Part shown: in pieces, positions 21,815 through 32,101 of the stretch | Layout: each line of letters opens with the position of its first letter | How positions within the stretch are numbered: the first letter of the stretch is position 1 | Origin: Peronospora farinosa | Taxonomy: Eukaryota > Oomycota > Peronosporomycetes > Peronosporales > Peronosporaceae | NCBI GenBank assembly: GCA_947646735.1 | Contig: CANTFK010000153.1 | Coordinates: 124,001 to 188,000, forward strand | Length of the DNA: 64,000 nt | Direction of reading: 5' to 3' | Made by a program: the position numbers and the translations under genes | Notes under the pieces: generated by a model | Told to the model about the DNA's origin: nothing | Database searches by the model: none | What the model saw: only the letters and a program-made list of their open reading frames with translations

Positions 21815-22580
21815 GCCATACAATCACGAGCAAAATGGGATGGCAGAGCGTATGGATCACACACTCGAGGAGAAATGCGCTGTATGCTGAAGAACAGCGG
21901 GCTTAATAAGTTTAATTGGTGCGAGGAGATGATGACAGCTGCGGAGATTCAAAAAGTTCTGTTTATTTTATCTAGCAAGAGGTCAAGCCCATTCGAGATG
22001 GTGTTCCAGAAGGAAATACGCTTGTAGAAACCATTCTTGGGCGTATTTAAAAGACAGTGTCACGCACACGTCCCTAAAGGGAAGCACAGGAAGCTGGATG
22101 TTGCAAGAGTAAAGTGCTATTTCCTGGGTAACGAGAAGAATCACAAAGAATATCGGCTTCTGAATGCGAACGATGGGTCGATCGTCATCTCAAGAAGTGT
22201 GACGTTTCCATGCAACATCCGATACGCAGACGCCAAGGAAACAACCCCTGCAGATTTTCGACATTGACGACAAAGAAGATATGACGACTCCAATTTCGGA
22301 CGAAGTGGGGTTGAGACACCTCCAGATGATTATATGCTTCGGAGACACCGCCAATTCGAGCGCATCAGGCACCAGCACATAGTATTCAAAACGCCTCTTT
22401 TATGCAATTCCAACTCGATCATCAAGCACACCTGGACGAGACGGTGGCATGTAACCATCAACGCCGACTATCAATCGTATAATATACCATCAGTGCGTGT
22501 ACACAATCAGAAAAAAATCCTGCAGCTTCGGATGGGCACGGGATGCTGTCCAACAACTGTCAATAAGGTTGGATGAAATA
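21815..22580 (+). pseudogene. Copia-3 relic, right part
   Basis: It continues the integrase of 16680-17424: TVPYNHEQNGMAERM, SSKRSSPFEMVFQKEIRL, then the post-core region with KHRKLDVARVKCYFLGNEKN, KEYRLLNANDGSIVISRSV, which is the conserved Copia region between integrase and RT. Stops and frame changes occur throughout. It fades out near 22500. Confidence 0.6.
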
Positions 22581-23055
22581 CTACCCGGTACTCATTTACC
22601 CATGTGTCTTCCTACCATAAAAGAAAGTGTACTTACTTGCATATCCCTGTTGCTGACAATTAACTGAGTTGCTCCAGTGCACAGCTCATTAATCCGTCAG
22701 CAACAAGGTTCCTTGAAATTTAGCAAGCCAAAGTTAAAGGAGCCTCCGCTGTAATTTGCCATGTTTATTAAAGCACAAAATTGTCAACTCAAATGCCGGA
22801 AAATGGACTATATACACTCAATTACTTCGTGCAATGCCGTCCCATATAACTAAAAGGATGGAATGAGTGATGGACGCGGTAAATTGGTGCAGTAAATGAA
22901 TGCGACTTTGATTTTACGTGGGTATGGTTAAGAGTCTCCCAAAAAGAAGAGCATCTTTTAAGAACATGACGAGACACGAGAGGATAGTATTTTTTAACCT
23001 ATGGTGTGTACCCGTCGTTCCGACGGTGTAAAGCAAAATTATTATGTAGGCATCT
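22581..23055. repeat. Spacer ending in a hairpin repeat; target of element A
   Basis: No ORF. The last part (22990-23055) carries ACCCGTCGTTCCGACGG and TATGTAGGCATCT and is the left half of a repeat that resumes at 30476 (CATCTCTAAACATCGCAGCG) on the other side of element A. This confirms that A landed in a hairpin repeat. Confidence 0.6.
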
Positions 23056-23513
23056 TGTAATGGGGCACCCTCCGACTATACTGATTACAGTATAGTCTAC
23101 TTCACTGATTACAGTGAAAGCAGGTGCCTTAATTACCTCACGTAGACGTGAGCAGAGGAAGGGAATCAACTAAACAAACGCTTAGTTAAGAGGGAAAAGA
23201 AAGCTGTATGTAATATAGTTAACTATCTAATAAAACTAATCTGTTATAACCTATGTTAACTATATTAAACTACAACTATGTATGCTGATAACTTTCCCTC
23301 CACTCATTGCGCGCGTCCATCGGTCATTGGTCAGCGCGTTGGTTGATCTGATGGCCCATATCAACCAATGAGAGGGCATCTCCAACTTCAAGGAGATCTA
23401 GGAACAATATTATAAGAGAAGGTAATATTGTCAAAATATTATTAGTTATAATAATATTTTTGTTGACACTTCATATAAGTGTCAATATTATGTAACGAGC
23501 TCACCCCGTTACA
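23056..23513 (-). repeat. 3' LTR of element A (458 bp)
   Basis: TGTAATGGGG to CCCCGTTACA as read on the plus strand. It holds several perfect hairpins: 23074-23097 (10-bp stem, ATTA loop), 23101-23118 (7-bp stem, same ATTA loop) and 23463-23485 (9-bp stem, 5-base loop). Confidence 0.95.
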
Positions 23514-23526
23514 TCACCCCCCCCTC
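23514..23526 (-). promoter_or_regulatory. Polypurine tract of element A
   Basis: GAGGGGGGGGTGA on the minus strand, directly internal to the 3' LTR. Confidence 0.85.
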
Positions 23527-23608
23527 AACCAACAGTCACATTAGTGACTGTTTAGTGACTATGGGAAAGGAGAACTTGTTGAATTTTCTTTCATTCAACA
23601 ATTACGCT

Positions 23609-25324
23609 ATGACAAAGTCAATGCGTCGCTGCTAAGGCAGCCAAGAGCTCGGCTGCACGCCTGTGTGCAGCCGCTACTGAGGCTTCACAGCCTCAGCCAG
23701 CAGACACTAATGTGTCTGCTGGAAGTCAACATCAGCCTGCAACGCCTGTTGCAGGTTCACGTAGCGCTTTGCCACGTGAAGATGTTGACCCAGAGTTAGT
23801 CGTTGACTACTCTGGTGAGTCGGATCACGCATCCGGCTCAAAGTCACCTATTCCACTCCCGGGCTCTCCCCGGGGTGATACCTCTTCGTCTAATGCTACG
23901 AAGAGGGATCGTGGTACATTGAGTGAATCAATGTACCGTGAAATGTTCGGGTCGTCTGATGAATCAGACTACTCGCCAAACGAGTCGAAGGATAGTGACT
24001 CGGGTGGGGACCGTAAGGGTGATGTCAGTGCTTCTACTGACATCAATGCTCATAGTGTCGATACTTCTGTTGACACTAATGCTCGTGGTGTCGGTACTTC
24101 TGTTGACACCACGCAGGAGGCTTTACACCGCAACGTATTGCGTCTTGCTCCTGATCGCAAGCCATGGATGCTACCTAAGCATCTGCTTGATCGTTGGTCT
24201 GGAAAGACCAACGAACGGTTCCTATAACGTTGTTTGATGCGTCAAAGCTTCACGGCCTTGACGCCAGTGCGAAGAACTTTCGCACTGAGAACGATTATTA
24301 CATCGATGTGTTCCTTGAACATCGATGGTATGGCCCACACAAGAAGCGTGAGGCTGACGCGTTCCTCCAATCTTGGAACGCGTTTATCACCAACGTTTTC
24401 AACGTTGGGAAAGAGGCTTGGTTTCAAAGACTTTTTGCTAGCCGCAATAAGTTTGAGAAACGAAGTACGTCCGGTGCATGCTATCGTTTGCACCGGTTAT
24501 CTAGAGAGGCAGGCCTGTTATGCCTCTCTTGGGGCGACCCATGCCCGGGGTGCCTGAGCACCTCGTCAAGAGCACCTAAGGAGGCGTACCTCCTTACTGA
24601 GCCCTGATGGAGGGCTCGAATCTCTTCTGAAATGCGTCAAGGGATTGCTACTTTGCAATCCCTTTACGAGCGCGCTGGGCGCTCGTTTTCCGATGGTCCT
24701 TCACCATCAGGTGTTCCTTGTCGTACTGTTCGACAAGGCCGGCAACGTCGGCCATCAGTTGGGCCCGAGGTTCCCAGCTATCCACCGAAGGCGGATAGCC
24801 ACGCCACCGGACGAGATAACTCGTCCGACGTCCCTTCACCCTCGCAATGCTTTAGTAAGCGTTCCCCGAGGAAGCGCTTTCCACCATAAGAGTCCACCAG
24901 CGGATGCGGTGGTGGAGGGAAAACCCTGCCCGATTCTTTATCGGACTTGTCTGCTGAGTTAGACGGGTTTGCCCGTGTAACTCGTGAGCTTCGTTGTGAT
25001 GTTGATCACGAACGGGATAAGCGTCGCCGCTTAGAGGAAATTGTGCGACAGCTTTGGTTTGACCATGAGAAGTCTCGGGCAAACAATGCTGTCGCACTAT
25101 TGGAGAATGAACGGCGGCTTCATTCTCTAAGTAACGAGCTGGCGACAGCTCGTCAGGAGATCGTACAATATCATGGGAAGATCTCATCTCTACACGTACA
25201 GGTATCGAATCTGGTTCGTGAAAACAAGAATCTGAAGGGGATTCTTGAGAGTAATGGCTATCTTTGTCGTTCGAAGAAGCCGCGTACTGAACGTACGGAC
25301 GAAGACGTCCCACGTAAAACGTAG
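23609..25324 (+). pseudogene. Antisense accessory ORF of element A
   Basis: On the strand opposite to gag-pol, an ATG at 23609 starts 96 bp inside the 3' LTR. A one-base shift near 23630 leads into a long frame to 24225 that contains EDVDPELVVDYSGES and many Ser/Asp residues. A second shift near 24225 leads to ITLFDASKLHGLD, KKREADAFLQSWNAFITNVF (about 24235-24405). From about 24947 to 25324 an open frame encodes a strong coiled coil (KRRRLEEIVRQLW, LLENERRLHSLSNELATARQ, VSNLVRENKNLKGIL) with a basic tail ending at TAG. The motif DP-x-L-x-VDY recurs in element B and LQ-SW-AFI in element C, so the frames are homologous and not chance. It overlaps the chromodomain and integrase C-terminal codons (24648-25324) on the other strand. 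Its function is unknown; being antisense, it would need its own promoter. Confidence 0.6.
24648..24839 (-). pseudogene. Chromodomain at the end of element A pol
   Basis: The minus-strand frame contains TSYLVRWRGYPPSVDSWEPR followed by DVAGLVEQY, the chromodomain core with the aromatic W-x-GY-x8-W-E arrangement. It lies in the same frame as the integrase C-terminus and is separated from it only by a stop at 24849-24851. Chromodomains in this clade guide integration to marked chromatin. Confidence 0.75.
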
Positions 25325-25592
25325 GATGCGTACGCATCCTGCGTGGCAACTCGATCGTGTATGTGTTGCCTAGGCGGCGCAATACACGAAACGGGCCGAT
25401 GTACTTGGGCAACAAATTATTACTGCCCACGATAGTCACTACATGTTTAGGTAGGTTTACTGTTGACAGTAAAACTAAATCACCTTCAATAAATGTATGA
25501 GCATTTGCCCTTCTATTATTTTCTGCGTTTCGCTTTTGCTTGTCCACCGCTTTTCTGCGATGGAGTCTTGCACGAAACGGACTACCGCTCAC
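24852..25592 (-). pseudogene. Element A integrase C-terminal domain
   Basis: It contains DKQKRNAENNRRANAHTF, GDLVLLSTVNLPKHV and the GPY/F module LLPKYIGPFRVLRRLGNTYT with THPTFYVGRLRPYV. After this a Ser/His-rich linker leads to the chromodomain. The region before it, which should hold the D,D-35-E core, is missing. Confidence 0.8.
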
Positions 25593-25745
25593 GAGTCAGC
25601 AGTAAATCCTCATCTGACTCGTTGCTTTTGGCTGCAGTGCATTCCCAATGCACTGCAGAGATATTTGTTACTAACTCAGCGAGAACATTACTGTTCTCAC
25701 TTGTAATACCTCGAACGATGCTAATATCTTCAGCATCGTTATCAG

Positions 25746-26234
25746 TCAGTAAAAGTCGCGACTGACCGTGAAATAAGTCTTCTCACGGCCGCGATGCCCA
25801 CTTATTGGTGCATCGTGACATTCAAACATGATCCGTAATTTGAGATCATGTTGTGGCGGTACAACGACACGAGGCGTGTCGTTGTTGACGGCTATGTAAT
25901 ACAATAAGCCGTCCCGCTGGGTGTATCGATCGAGAGAAGATCGATACATGGCAGGCAAGCGCTTCTTAGCTTGCGTGGATGGGTCCTTGAGATACTCCAT
26001 CAGACGCACAAATTTATTATCTAGTGCGCATGCCATTTTAATGTCGTCAAGTTTACTCGACGACAAGACGATGGTACTCAGCGTGGCGACAGTGGTGCTC
26101 ACATCACTGTCGGATTGCACAGTCGGCTCTAGGTCAGGACGACGCGAAAGAGCATCGGCGACGACGTTAAGTCGTCCCGGTTTATACTCCACGGAGAAGT
26201 TGTGCTCCGCGAAGAACGACAACCATCTCGTCAT
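25746..26234 (-). pseudogene. Element A RNase H end and integrase zinc-binding start
   Basis: It begins MTRWLSFFAEHNFSVEYKPG and NVVADALSRRPD (end of RNase H). It continues through a linker to LRIMFECHDAPISGHRGREK TYFTVSRDFY, the His-His half of the integrase HHCC finger. The frame stops exactly where the Cys-Cys half and catalytic core should follow; the next recognisable sequence is the post-core linker. Confidence 0.8.
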
Positions 26235-26402
26235 TCGTTGCGAGAGGTGTGGACTGTTTACAGCCGTGCGTAGTGACGCATGGTCTGTATATACAATGAA
26301 CGGTCTATCTCATAAGAGATAGACGCGAAACTTAGCCAGTGCATACTTCATGGCAAGGAGTTCCTTGTCATGCACCGGGTAATTGCACTCGGCCGGTTGC
26401 AG

Positions 26403-26999
26403 CTAACGCGATTGATAACAGACGACACGCTCTGCGCCGTCTGTATCATATTGCATCAGTGCGCAGCCGATTGCAAAATCACTGGCGTCACAGACCACAT
26501 GAAATGGTGTGTCTTGATTGGCAATCGCCAATACTGGCGATTGCATCAAGCTTTGCTTGATACGTTCAAAGGAACACTGACAATAAGCGTTCCAATCCCA
26601 ATTTACATTTTTCTCATAACAAGAAAGATGTACTGTCATTTCGGTGTAGCTGCGTGAGTACTTGTGCAAGTACGCCGCTCGCCCAAGAAACTTCCTTAGT
26701 CCCTCGACATCGACTGGCACTGTCCAGTCGGTGATCGCCTTGATCTTTTTTGAATCATGGAGCACGCCGTTCTTTCCGACGATGCACCCACGAAGTGGTA
26801 TTTCGCTAGCTGCGCATTTACACTTCTTGAGGTTGGCGTACAACTTATGCTCGCGCATAAGTGTAAGAACCTTACGGACGTGGAGTCTATGGACTTCCAC
26901 GTCTGTATTTACGTCCATAGACCGACTATGGAAGAACACATCATCGAAGTAACGCGGCGTGAAATCGCGCACCGGTCTCAATAGATGTAAAAAACACAT
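26403..26999 (-). pseudogene. Element A RT palm (YFDD) to RNase H
   Basis: The frame contains FTPRYFDDVFFHSRSMDV with the catalytic YFDD box, then LYANLKKCKCAASEIPL, LRKFLGRAAYLHKYS and the RNase H start TPFHVVCDASDFAIGCALMQ. A frame change separates it from the upstream RT half, and a stop precedes the next RNase H segment. Confidence 0.85.
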
Positions 27000-27052
27000 C
27001 TATTGAATGTGGCTGGTGCATTACTAATCCCTTGCGGCATCACCAACCATTC

Positions 27053-27844
27053 CTAGAGCATACCACTGGGAGTGCTCACTGCTGTGTATGGGATGTCCCG
27101 TTCACGCATTAGGATCTGATAGAAACCATCCATCAGATCCATGGACAAAAAGATGGTACTCTTAGACATACCATCTATGATTACGTCCTTTCTCGGTATT
27201 GGCGTTTGCGCCGGTATCGTTGCAGCGTTCAACTTATTGAACGCGTGCACTATCCGCCACCCTCCTGTGGCCTTGCGCACACAGAAGGTCGGAGAGCTGT
27301 GAGGTGAAGTTGACTCCCTCACATGGCCCGCTGCTAGGCGATCGGCAAAGAACTTGTCGATCGCCTCGACCTGTTCCCGAGGCAGTGGCCACTGCTTCAT
27401 GACACAATATTTTGTGCCAGGAACAAGGTCGATCTCGTGTCGAGTACCTTTATTCTTAGGTAGCTCGCACGGAACGGATTCAGGGAATACATCCTTGAAT
27501 TCGATCAAATCCTTATACAAAGGATTTGACTTCTGCGACTCCCAGGATTGCGATGTATATCGCTCAATCCGAGTCTTCTCATCAAGGACACTCTCGTCCA
27601 TTGATGAGCTGCTGAGAACCCGTTCGTTCTCGGCAAAAATTGTTGTTGACCGAATGTCAGTCATGTACTCGTCTTCTGCGACGAGCACACAGATCTGCTT
27701 GACTTTGCCACTACGCAGATCACGCAAGAACCGTTTAGGCTCTAGCGTAGGCAACTGAGTTATCGCCAAAGTTAACTTCGGAGGCACTATCAGATCAAGC
27801 GTATAAGCGCCTACGTTTGATTCGTCATTAACCAAGACGTTCAA
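27053..27844 (-). pseudogene. Element A RT N-terminal half
   Basis: It contains the protease-RT linker, then [57 protein letters not shown], and [20 protein letters not shown] (first catalytic Asp box, here MDLMDGF). It ends STPSGML-stop, just before the expected WLVMPQG. The codons of AFNKLNA form a perfect 20-bp hairpin (27225-27244). Confidence 0.85.
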
Positions 27845-27871
27845 CGTCTCGGTTACTTCCTGGGGACTTAT

Positions 27872-28735
27872 TTACTCAGGGCACTGGGGACTTATTCCCT
27901 CAGTGATTATTTCCTGGGGACTTAATCCTGCAGGCTCGATGAAACTTGTTCCATCGACTTCCTCTAGCTGTGGTGGCGCAAACACAGCGAGATCCTCTAC
28001 GATCAACTCTCCAATTGATCTAGGATTTCTGTGTTGCCGCTTCTGGGCAACCGGTTTACTCTTCGGTGAATGCTGCCCTCTAGGCGAGCATTCATGTCCC
28101 GGTCCACTCGACTTATTCGAGTGGTGGACCTTCGGCGCTGCCTGTGCTTGTGCACAGCCGCCGGCAGCTTGCTCCACAGCGTGACTGTCTGTCACGCTGA
28201 GTTCTTGTGCAGTCGTACTAACGACCGAACCACAAGTGAGGCCATCACACTCACTTGTAAAATATTCACACGCTTGTGAACGCTCCAAGACGTTCATCAG
28301 ACGGCCATCTGATGAACAAGCGGCAGGCATCTTCACGGTTCGATGCTGCCCGCTGACCCATGGCTCGTATCTTCTGAGCCATGGTAATCCTAGGATGACA
28401 TCAAATTTGTCATCCAGATCAAGTACGATGAAATCATCATCGTACTTTTTGCCTTCAAGCGTGTAGTGAATTCCCACTACACGTTTCTTTACTGTTACGG
28501 ATGCGCCAGTTGCAAGGCGCACCGTCATCCTCGTTGGAGGGGTCTCGCGCTCAACATATTTGAGCCTACGATCATCTAGCGATTGGCGTCGAACAAAGTT
28601 ATTCGAATCCCCACAATCAACTAGAGCGCTAATTGACATGTTCTTTGTCACTTCGATCTTCAAGGTGATGAGGGATACCTCATCACTGGGAGCGGCAACA
28701 CACAGTGACTGTGTGTTGGGAGCAACTTTCGTCAA
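27872..28735 (-). pseudogene. Element A protease
   Basis: A retropepsin-like domain with active site ALVDCGDSNNFVRR. The usual D-S-G is replaced by D-C-G. It is followed by FIVLDLDDKFDVILGLPWLR (the I-L-G-x-P-W flap/C-terminal box). A long linker ends with ISPQ repeats (three copies of CTGGGGACTTA at about 27861, 27886 and 27916) and a stop. The altered active site suggests loss of activity. Confidence 0.75.
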
Positions 28736-28785
28736 GGGTCCCGCGAACTCTCTTGACGTTGCTGGATCAGTAGGGCGCTCCGCCC

Positions 28786-29970
28786 CTACTGACCCCGACC
28801 GTTTCTTGATAGTCCACCACGTTGTTGCGATTTCGCAGCAACGTATGACCCACGTCTCTGGCCCTTCTTGGCAGACGGACGATCGTCACTCCTAGTGTTA
28901 CGAGACACTGGGCGTGGGGCACTACACTCGTAAGCGTAGTGGCCCAACTTCTGACAGTGATTGCCTTTTTGCAATCGCTTGTACCCTAGAGAGCGAGGTC
29001 GCTCGCTCTCCACATATGATAGGTCCATTGGTTCTGGACCTCCGCCCTCCTGTCGTCTCGGTGGACGATAGGACCCCGAGTGGACGTGAGCCTGTTGTAG
29101 GCTACAGTCCTCCTGTTCCGCTGCAGAGATCGCTTGATCCAGCGATTCTAGTTCCAAGCGGAACAGGTGGGTCTTGACAGGACCATCTTTCAGACCCTTG
29201 ATGAACACAGTAACCTGCGTGTGATCATCGATTAGGTTCAGTACGATACAGCTAACGAGGTATCGTACGTGTTGGGCGTAAGCGTGTATATCACGCTTAC
29301 CCTGTTTCAAATCCAGGAGCTCAGCCCGAGCCCTGAATTCGGCGCGAGGCGGTTCAAACGTGTGTTTGAGCCGCGCCTTGAAGACGTCATACGTTGGGAA
29401 AACGTATGGGTCGTGCAGTTTGAGCCCTAAGGCCCTAGATTTGGCACGTCCTGCCAAGTTCAACATGGCGAACTTGACCTCCATCGCATCATCATTGATG
29501 CGACGAGCCTCAATGGCATCGTCGAGCTCAACGAACCATCTTAACAAGGAGTCGCTTTCGACTGCCTTGTACTTGGAGACATCAATCTTCAAGGACTCGG
29601 GTCGACGTGTATACGTCGACCCGGCAGCAACAGCACTAGCCTGCTGTTGTCTCAACAGTTCAGACTGTGGAGCACCCTGCTGCATCAACAAGTCAGCTTG
29701 TTGAGCGCCTTGTTCTCTCAACAGGCCAACCTGCTGAGAACCTTGCTCCTGTAGCAAGGTGAATTTCTTTACAACTTCGTCAAGTTTATGTTGTATGAAC
29801 TTGGCGATGGTTGCATGTTGGTCGTCTCCGCTAAGAGAGAGCAACATGGCACCAACGGCAGGGTTGCCGATCGTTTCAGCTATACGCTGAACCGCATTCC
29901 ATTCGAGGTCACTCAAATGGCGGAAATCATCACGCGTTGCGTGATGACGTTCATCACCCGCTGATTTCAT
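28786..29970 (-). CDS. Element A gag
   Basis: The real ATG is at 29970 (MKSAGDERHH); the frame is open without a stop for 394 residues. It has FRHLSDLEWNAVQRIAETIG (residues about 15-35), a Gln/Leu heptad region with LLxEQGxQQ repeats (about 80-120) and the capsid-like core LLRWFVELDDAIEARRI, FAMLNLAGRAKSRALGLKL, YAQHVRYLVSCIVLNLID. Near the C-terminus KGNHCQKLGHYAYEC is a zinc knuckle lacking its first Cys. It forms the particle shell in this family. It is the only uninterrupted large ORF of element A. Confidence 0.8.
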   Translation of the reverse strand: MKSAGDERHHATRDDFRHLSDLEWNAVQRIAETIGNPAVGAMLLSLSGDDQHATIAKFIQHKLDEVVKKFTLLQEQGSQQVGLLREQGAQQADLLMQQGAPQSELLRQQQASAVAAGSTYTRRPESLKIDVSKYKAVESDSLLRWFVELDDAIEARRINDDAMEVKFAMLNLAGRAKSRALGLKLHDPYVFPTYDVFKARLKHTFEPPRAEFRARAELLDLKQGKRDIHAYAQHVRYLVSCIVLNLIDDHTQVTVFIKGLKDGPVKTHLFRLELESLDQAISAAEQEDCSLQQAHVHSGSYRPPRRQEGGGPEPMDLSYVESERPRSLGYKRLQKGNHCQKLGHYAYECSAPRPVSRNTRSDDRPSAKKGQRRGSYVAAKSQQRGGLSRNGRGQ

Positions 29971-29997
29971 AGTGGATGGTGTGGTGGTCGCTGAACG

Positions 29998-30015
29998 GAC
30001 CACGAAGTGCTACCA
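29998..30015 (-). promoter_or_regulatory. Primer binding site of element A
   Basis: TGGTAGCACTTCGTGGTC on the minus strand, two bases inside the 5' LTR. The start TGG fits a tRNA 3' CCA. The same sequence with small changes follows the 5' LTRs of B and C. Confidence 0.75.
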
Positions 30016-30017
30016 GG

Positions 30018-30475
30018 TGTAATGGGGCACCCTCCGACTATACTGATTACAGTATAGTCTACTTCACTGATTACAGTGAAAGCAGGTGCCTTAATTACCT
30101 CACGTACACGTGAGCAGAGGAAGGGAATCAACTAAACAAACGCTTAGTTGAGAGGGAAAAGAAAGCTGTATGTAATATAGTTAACTATCTAATAAAACTA
30201 ATCTGTTATAACCTATGTTAACTATATTAAACTACAACTATGTATGTTGATAACTTTCCCTCCACTCATTGCGCGCGTCCATCGGTCATTGGTCAGCGCG
30301 TTGGTTGATATGATGGCCCATATCAACCAATGAGAGGGCATCTCCAACTTCAAGGAGATCTAGGAACAATATTATAAGAGAAGGTAATATTGTCAAAATA
30401 TTATTAGTTATAATAATATTTTTGTTGACACTTCATATAAGTGTCAATATTATGTAACGGGCTCATCCCTTTACA
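30018..30475 (-). repeat. 5' LTR of element A (458 bp)
   Basis: TGTAATGGGG to CCTTTACA as read on the plus strand, directly followed by the target duplication CATCT at 30476. Confidence 0.95.
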
Positions 30476-30531
30476 CATCTCTAAACATCGCAGCGTTATG
30501 CTAGGGTGTTTACCCGTCGTACCAACGGTGC
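30476..30531. repeat. Hairpin repeat, right half of element A target
   Basis: It continues the unit interrupted at 23055: AACATCGCAGCG, CTAGGGTGTTTACCCGTCGT. It is interrupted again at 30532 by the 1182-bp element and resumes at 31714. Confidence 0.6.
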
Positions 30532-31713
30532 TGTGGTGGAGTGGGTTCTCAAATTGTATGATGAGACCCCAAACCACTCACTGTGCCGGACTGCCGACTG
30601 TCGGAGGGGGTACCCCGATGCCGCGTATGAACCTTCTCTCACCTTGTGTACCCGTCGGCTGGCGGATTGCACTCTTCGGAGGACTTGGTGACGATGTAGA
30701 TGTCTGCCTTGAGGGAGGTAGACCTGGGGGGGCCTCGAGTGGATATGCTTCACTCGGTGGGCCGGTAGGTGGCCACTCGATCGACCTTGTCGAGAGTGGA
30801 CTTAGAGCTAAATCCTTCAGGGGCGCTTGTCGTCCCTGGCCTTTTCCTTCTGTTTCAAGGGTATTAACCACCTGACCTTTACGTTGCTCCCGGACCTTGA
30901 GGTGAGGGAGACCGCTTCCGATAGCGGGTCTTGGGGGGTGTTGCTACTCGAACGAGCTCACAGGCCAAATATATCCTGGAGCTCTATTCGCCCTTGAACT
31001 TCGCTACACGACTGTCTTCGACGGGGGGCCAAAATATATCCCTTCCCGGAACAGTGAGTAACTTAGAACAAGTACTTCTTGGGTGACGGAGTCGTGCCAC
31101 GTAGATCGCAAATTGAGTAGTATTTAATATAGTCCTATCCTTTTAACTCCTTTACTCTATCCTTGCCTGAAGCTCTGATTCCTTGCGTCGACTGGTCTGA
31201 TCCTTGTATTAACTGGTCCGGAGTCGCTGAACCCCGAGGGGCCGAGGTCGACCAATGAGGGACCCAGGTCAACCAATGAGGGACCCAGGTCAACCAACGA
31301 GGGACCCAGGTCGACCGATGAGGGACCGGGTCGACCAACGAGGGACCGGGTCGACCAATGAGGGACCGGGTCGACCAACGAGGTACCGGGTCTACCAATG
31401 AGGGACCCAGGTCTACCAATGAGGGACTCAGGTCGACCGATGAGGGACCGGGTCGACCAATGAGGGACCCGGGTCTACCAACGAGCGGCCAGGTCGATCA
31501 ATGAGCGGCCATGATTAACTCCCTTTGGTACCGGTTAACCGGTACCCTGATACTGATTTTTCTTCGGCGAATCCTGCGGATTGTCCTCCACCAACGGTCG
31601 CTCCCCTTTTGAGGTCCCTGTCTCTCTGGTCCCCTGTCCCTGACCCACGGCCTATACTCTGAATCCAACTGGAGTCCGGGACCTCCATATCACAAAATTA
31701 GCACTTCACCACA
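30532..31713. mobile_element. 1182-bp TG..CA element with 4-bp target duplication
   Basis: It starts TGTGGTGGAGTG and ends CACTTCACCACA, imperfect inverted complements. The 4-bp sequence GTGC lies on both sides (30528-30531 and 31714-31717), within a hairpin repeat that reads on across it. No transposase or pol motif is visible. Minus-strand frames at 30578-30871 and elsewhere are proline-rich and unassigned. It could be a solo LTR of a family with long LTRs or a non-autonomous DNA transposon; TG..CA favours an LTR. Confidence 0.6.
31251..31510. repeat. Minisatellite, about 13 units of 20-21 bp
   Basis: Units of the form ACCAATGAGGGACC(C/G)(A)GGTC(G/A) are repeated in tandem with small changes (CAACG/CAATG, CCCAGG/CCGGG). 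It lies inside the 1182-bp element. The periodic Trp/Pro/Ser protein frame that it produces on the minus strand is most likely a by-product. Confidence 0.9.
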
Positions 31714-32101
31714 GTGCGCAGTAGTATATATAGGCATTTAACGCAGCACTTTTCGAGGGTTTTCACCCGTCGTTCCGACGGTGCGAAGTAGTATATTTGG
31801 GCATCTTAAACGCAGCACTTTGCCAGGGTATTCATCCGTCATTCCGGCGATTTACATATGCGAAGTCCACACATAATAGTTTATTTACCAAAAAATTACG
31901 TTGTTATAATACATCGATGCGCGAAGTCAACGCTGCTAGGGTGTGGCCCGTTGCTTCGACAAATAGGACGGCGAACTTTACGCTGATAGTATATTGTCCC
32001 ATTCAGGGTGTTCACCCGTCGTCCCAACGGACATGGTGCCTGTAGATGGTCATACCAATTTCCTATTATTTATAATTTCCGGTTGACTCTGTAGTGTGAT
32101 G
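31714..32101. repeat. Hairpin repeats between the 1182-bp element and element B
   Basis: Four ACCCGTCGTTCCGACGG-type motifs (near 31767, 31830, 31948 and 32017) with the usual flanks GGGTGT and GCAAAGT/GCGAAGT. No ORF of interest. Confidence 0.6.

Larger units (their letters stand above)
23056..30475 (-). mobile_element. Element A: chromodomain Gypsy retrotransposon, integrase core deleted
   Basis: 7420 bp on the minus strand. LTRs of 458 bp at both ends differ at about seven positions by eye (1.5%). The 5-bp duplication CATCT lies at 23051-23055 and 30476-30480. From right to left: 5' LTR, primer site, gag, protease, RT, RNase H, integrase N-terminal part, integrase C-terminal part, chromodomain, polypurine tract, 3' LTR. 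The integrase catalytic core is absent: only about 150 bp separate the zinc-binding part from the post-core linker. An opposite-strand reading frame (23609-25324) occupies the 3' end. Confidence 0.95.

Noticed and set aside
31135..31419. 94-codon minus-strand ORF with regular Trp/Pro/Ser repeats
   Set aside because: It is the translation of the 20-21-bp minisatellite; periodicity of the DNA explains it.
31251..31510. Possible CRISPR-like array
   Set aside because: Units are contiguous 20-21-bp tandem repeats without unique spacers, in a eukaryotic context.
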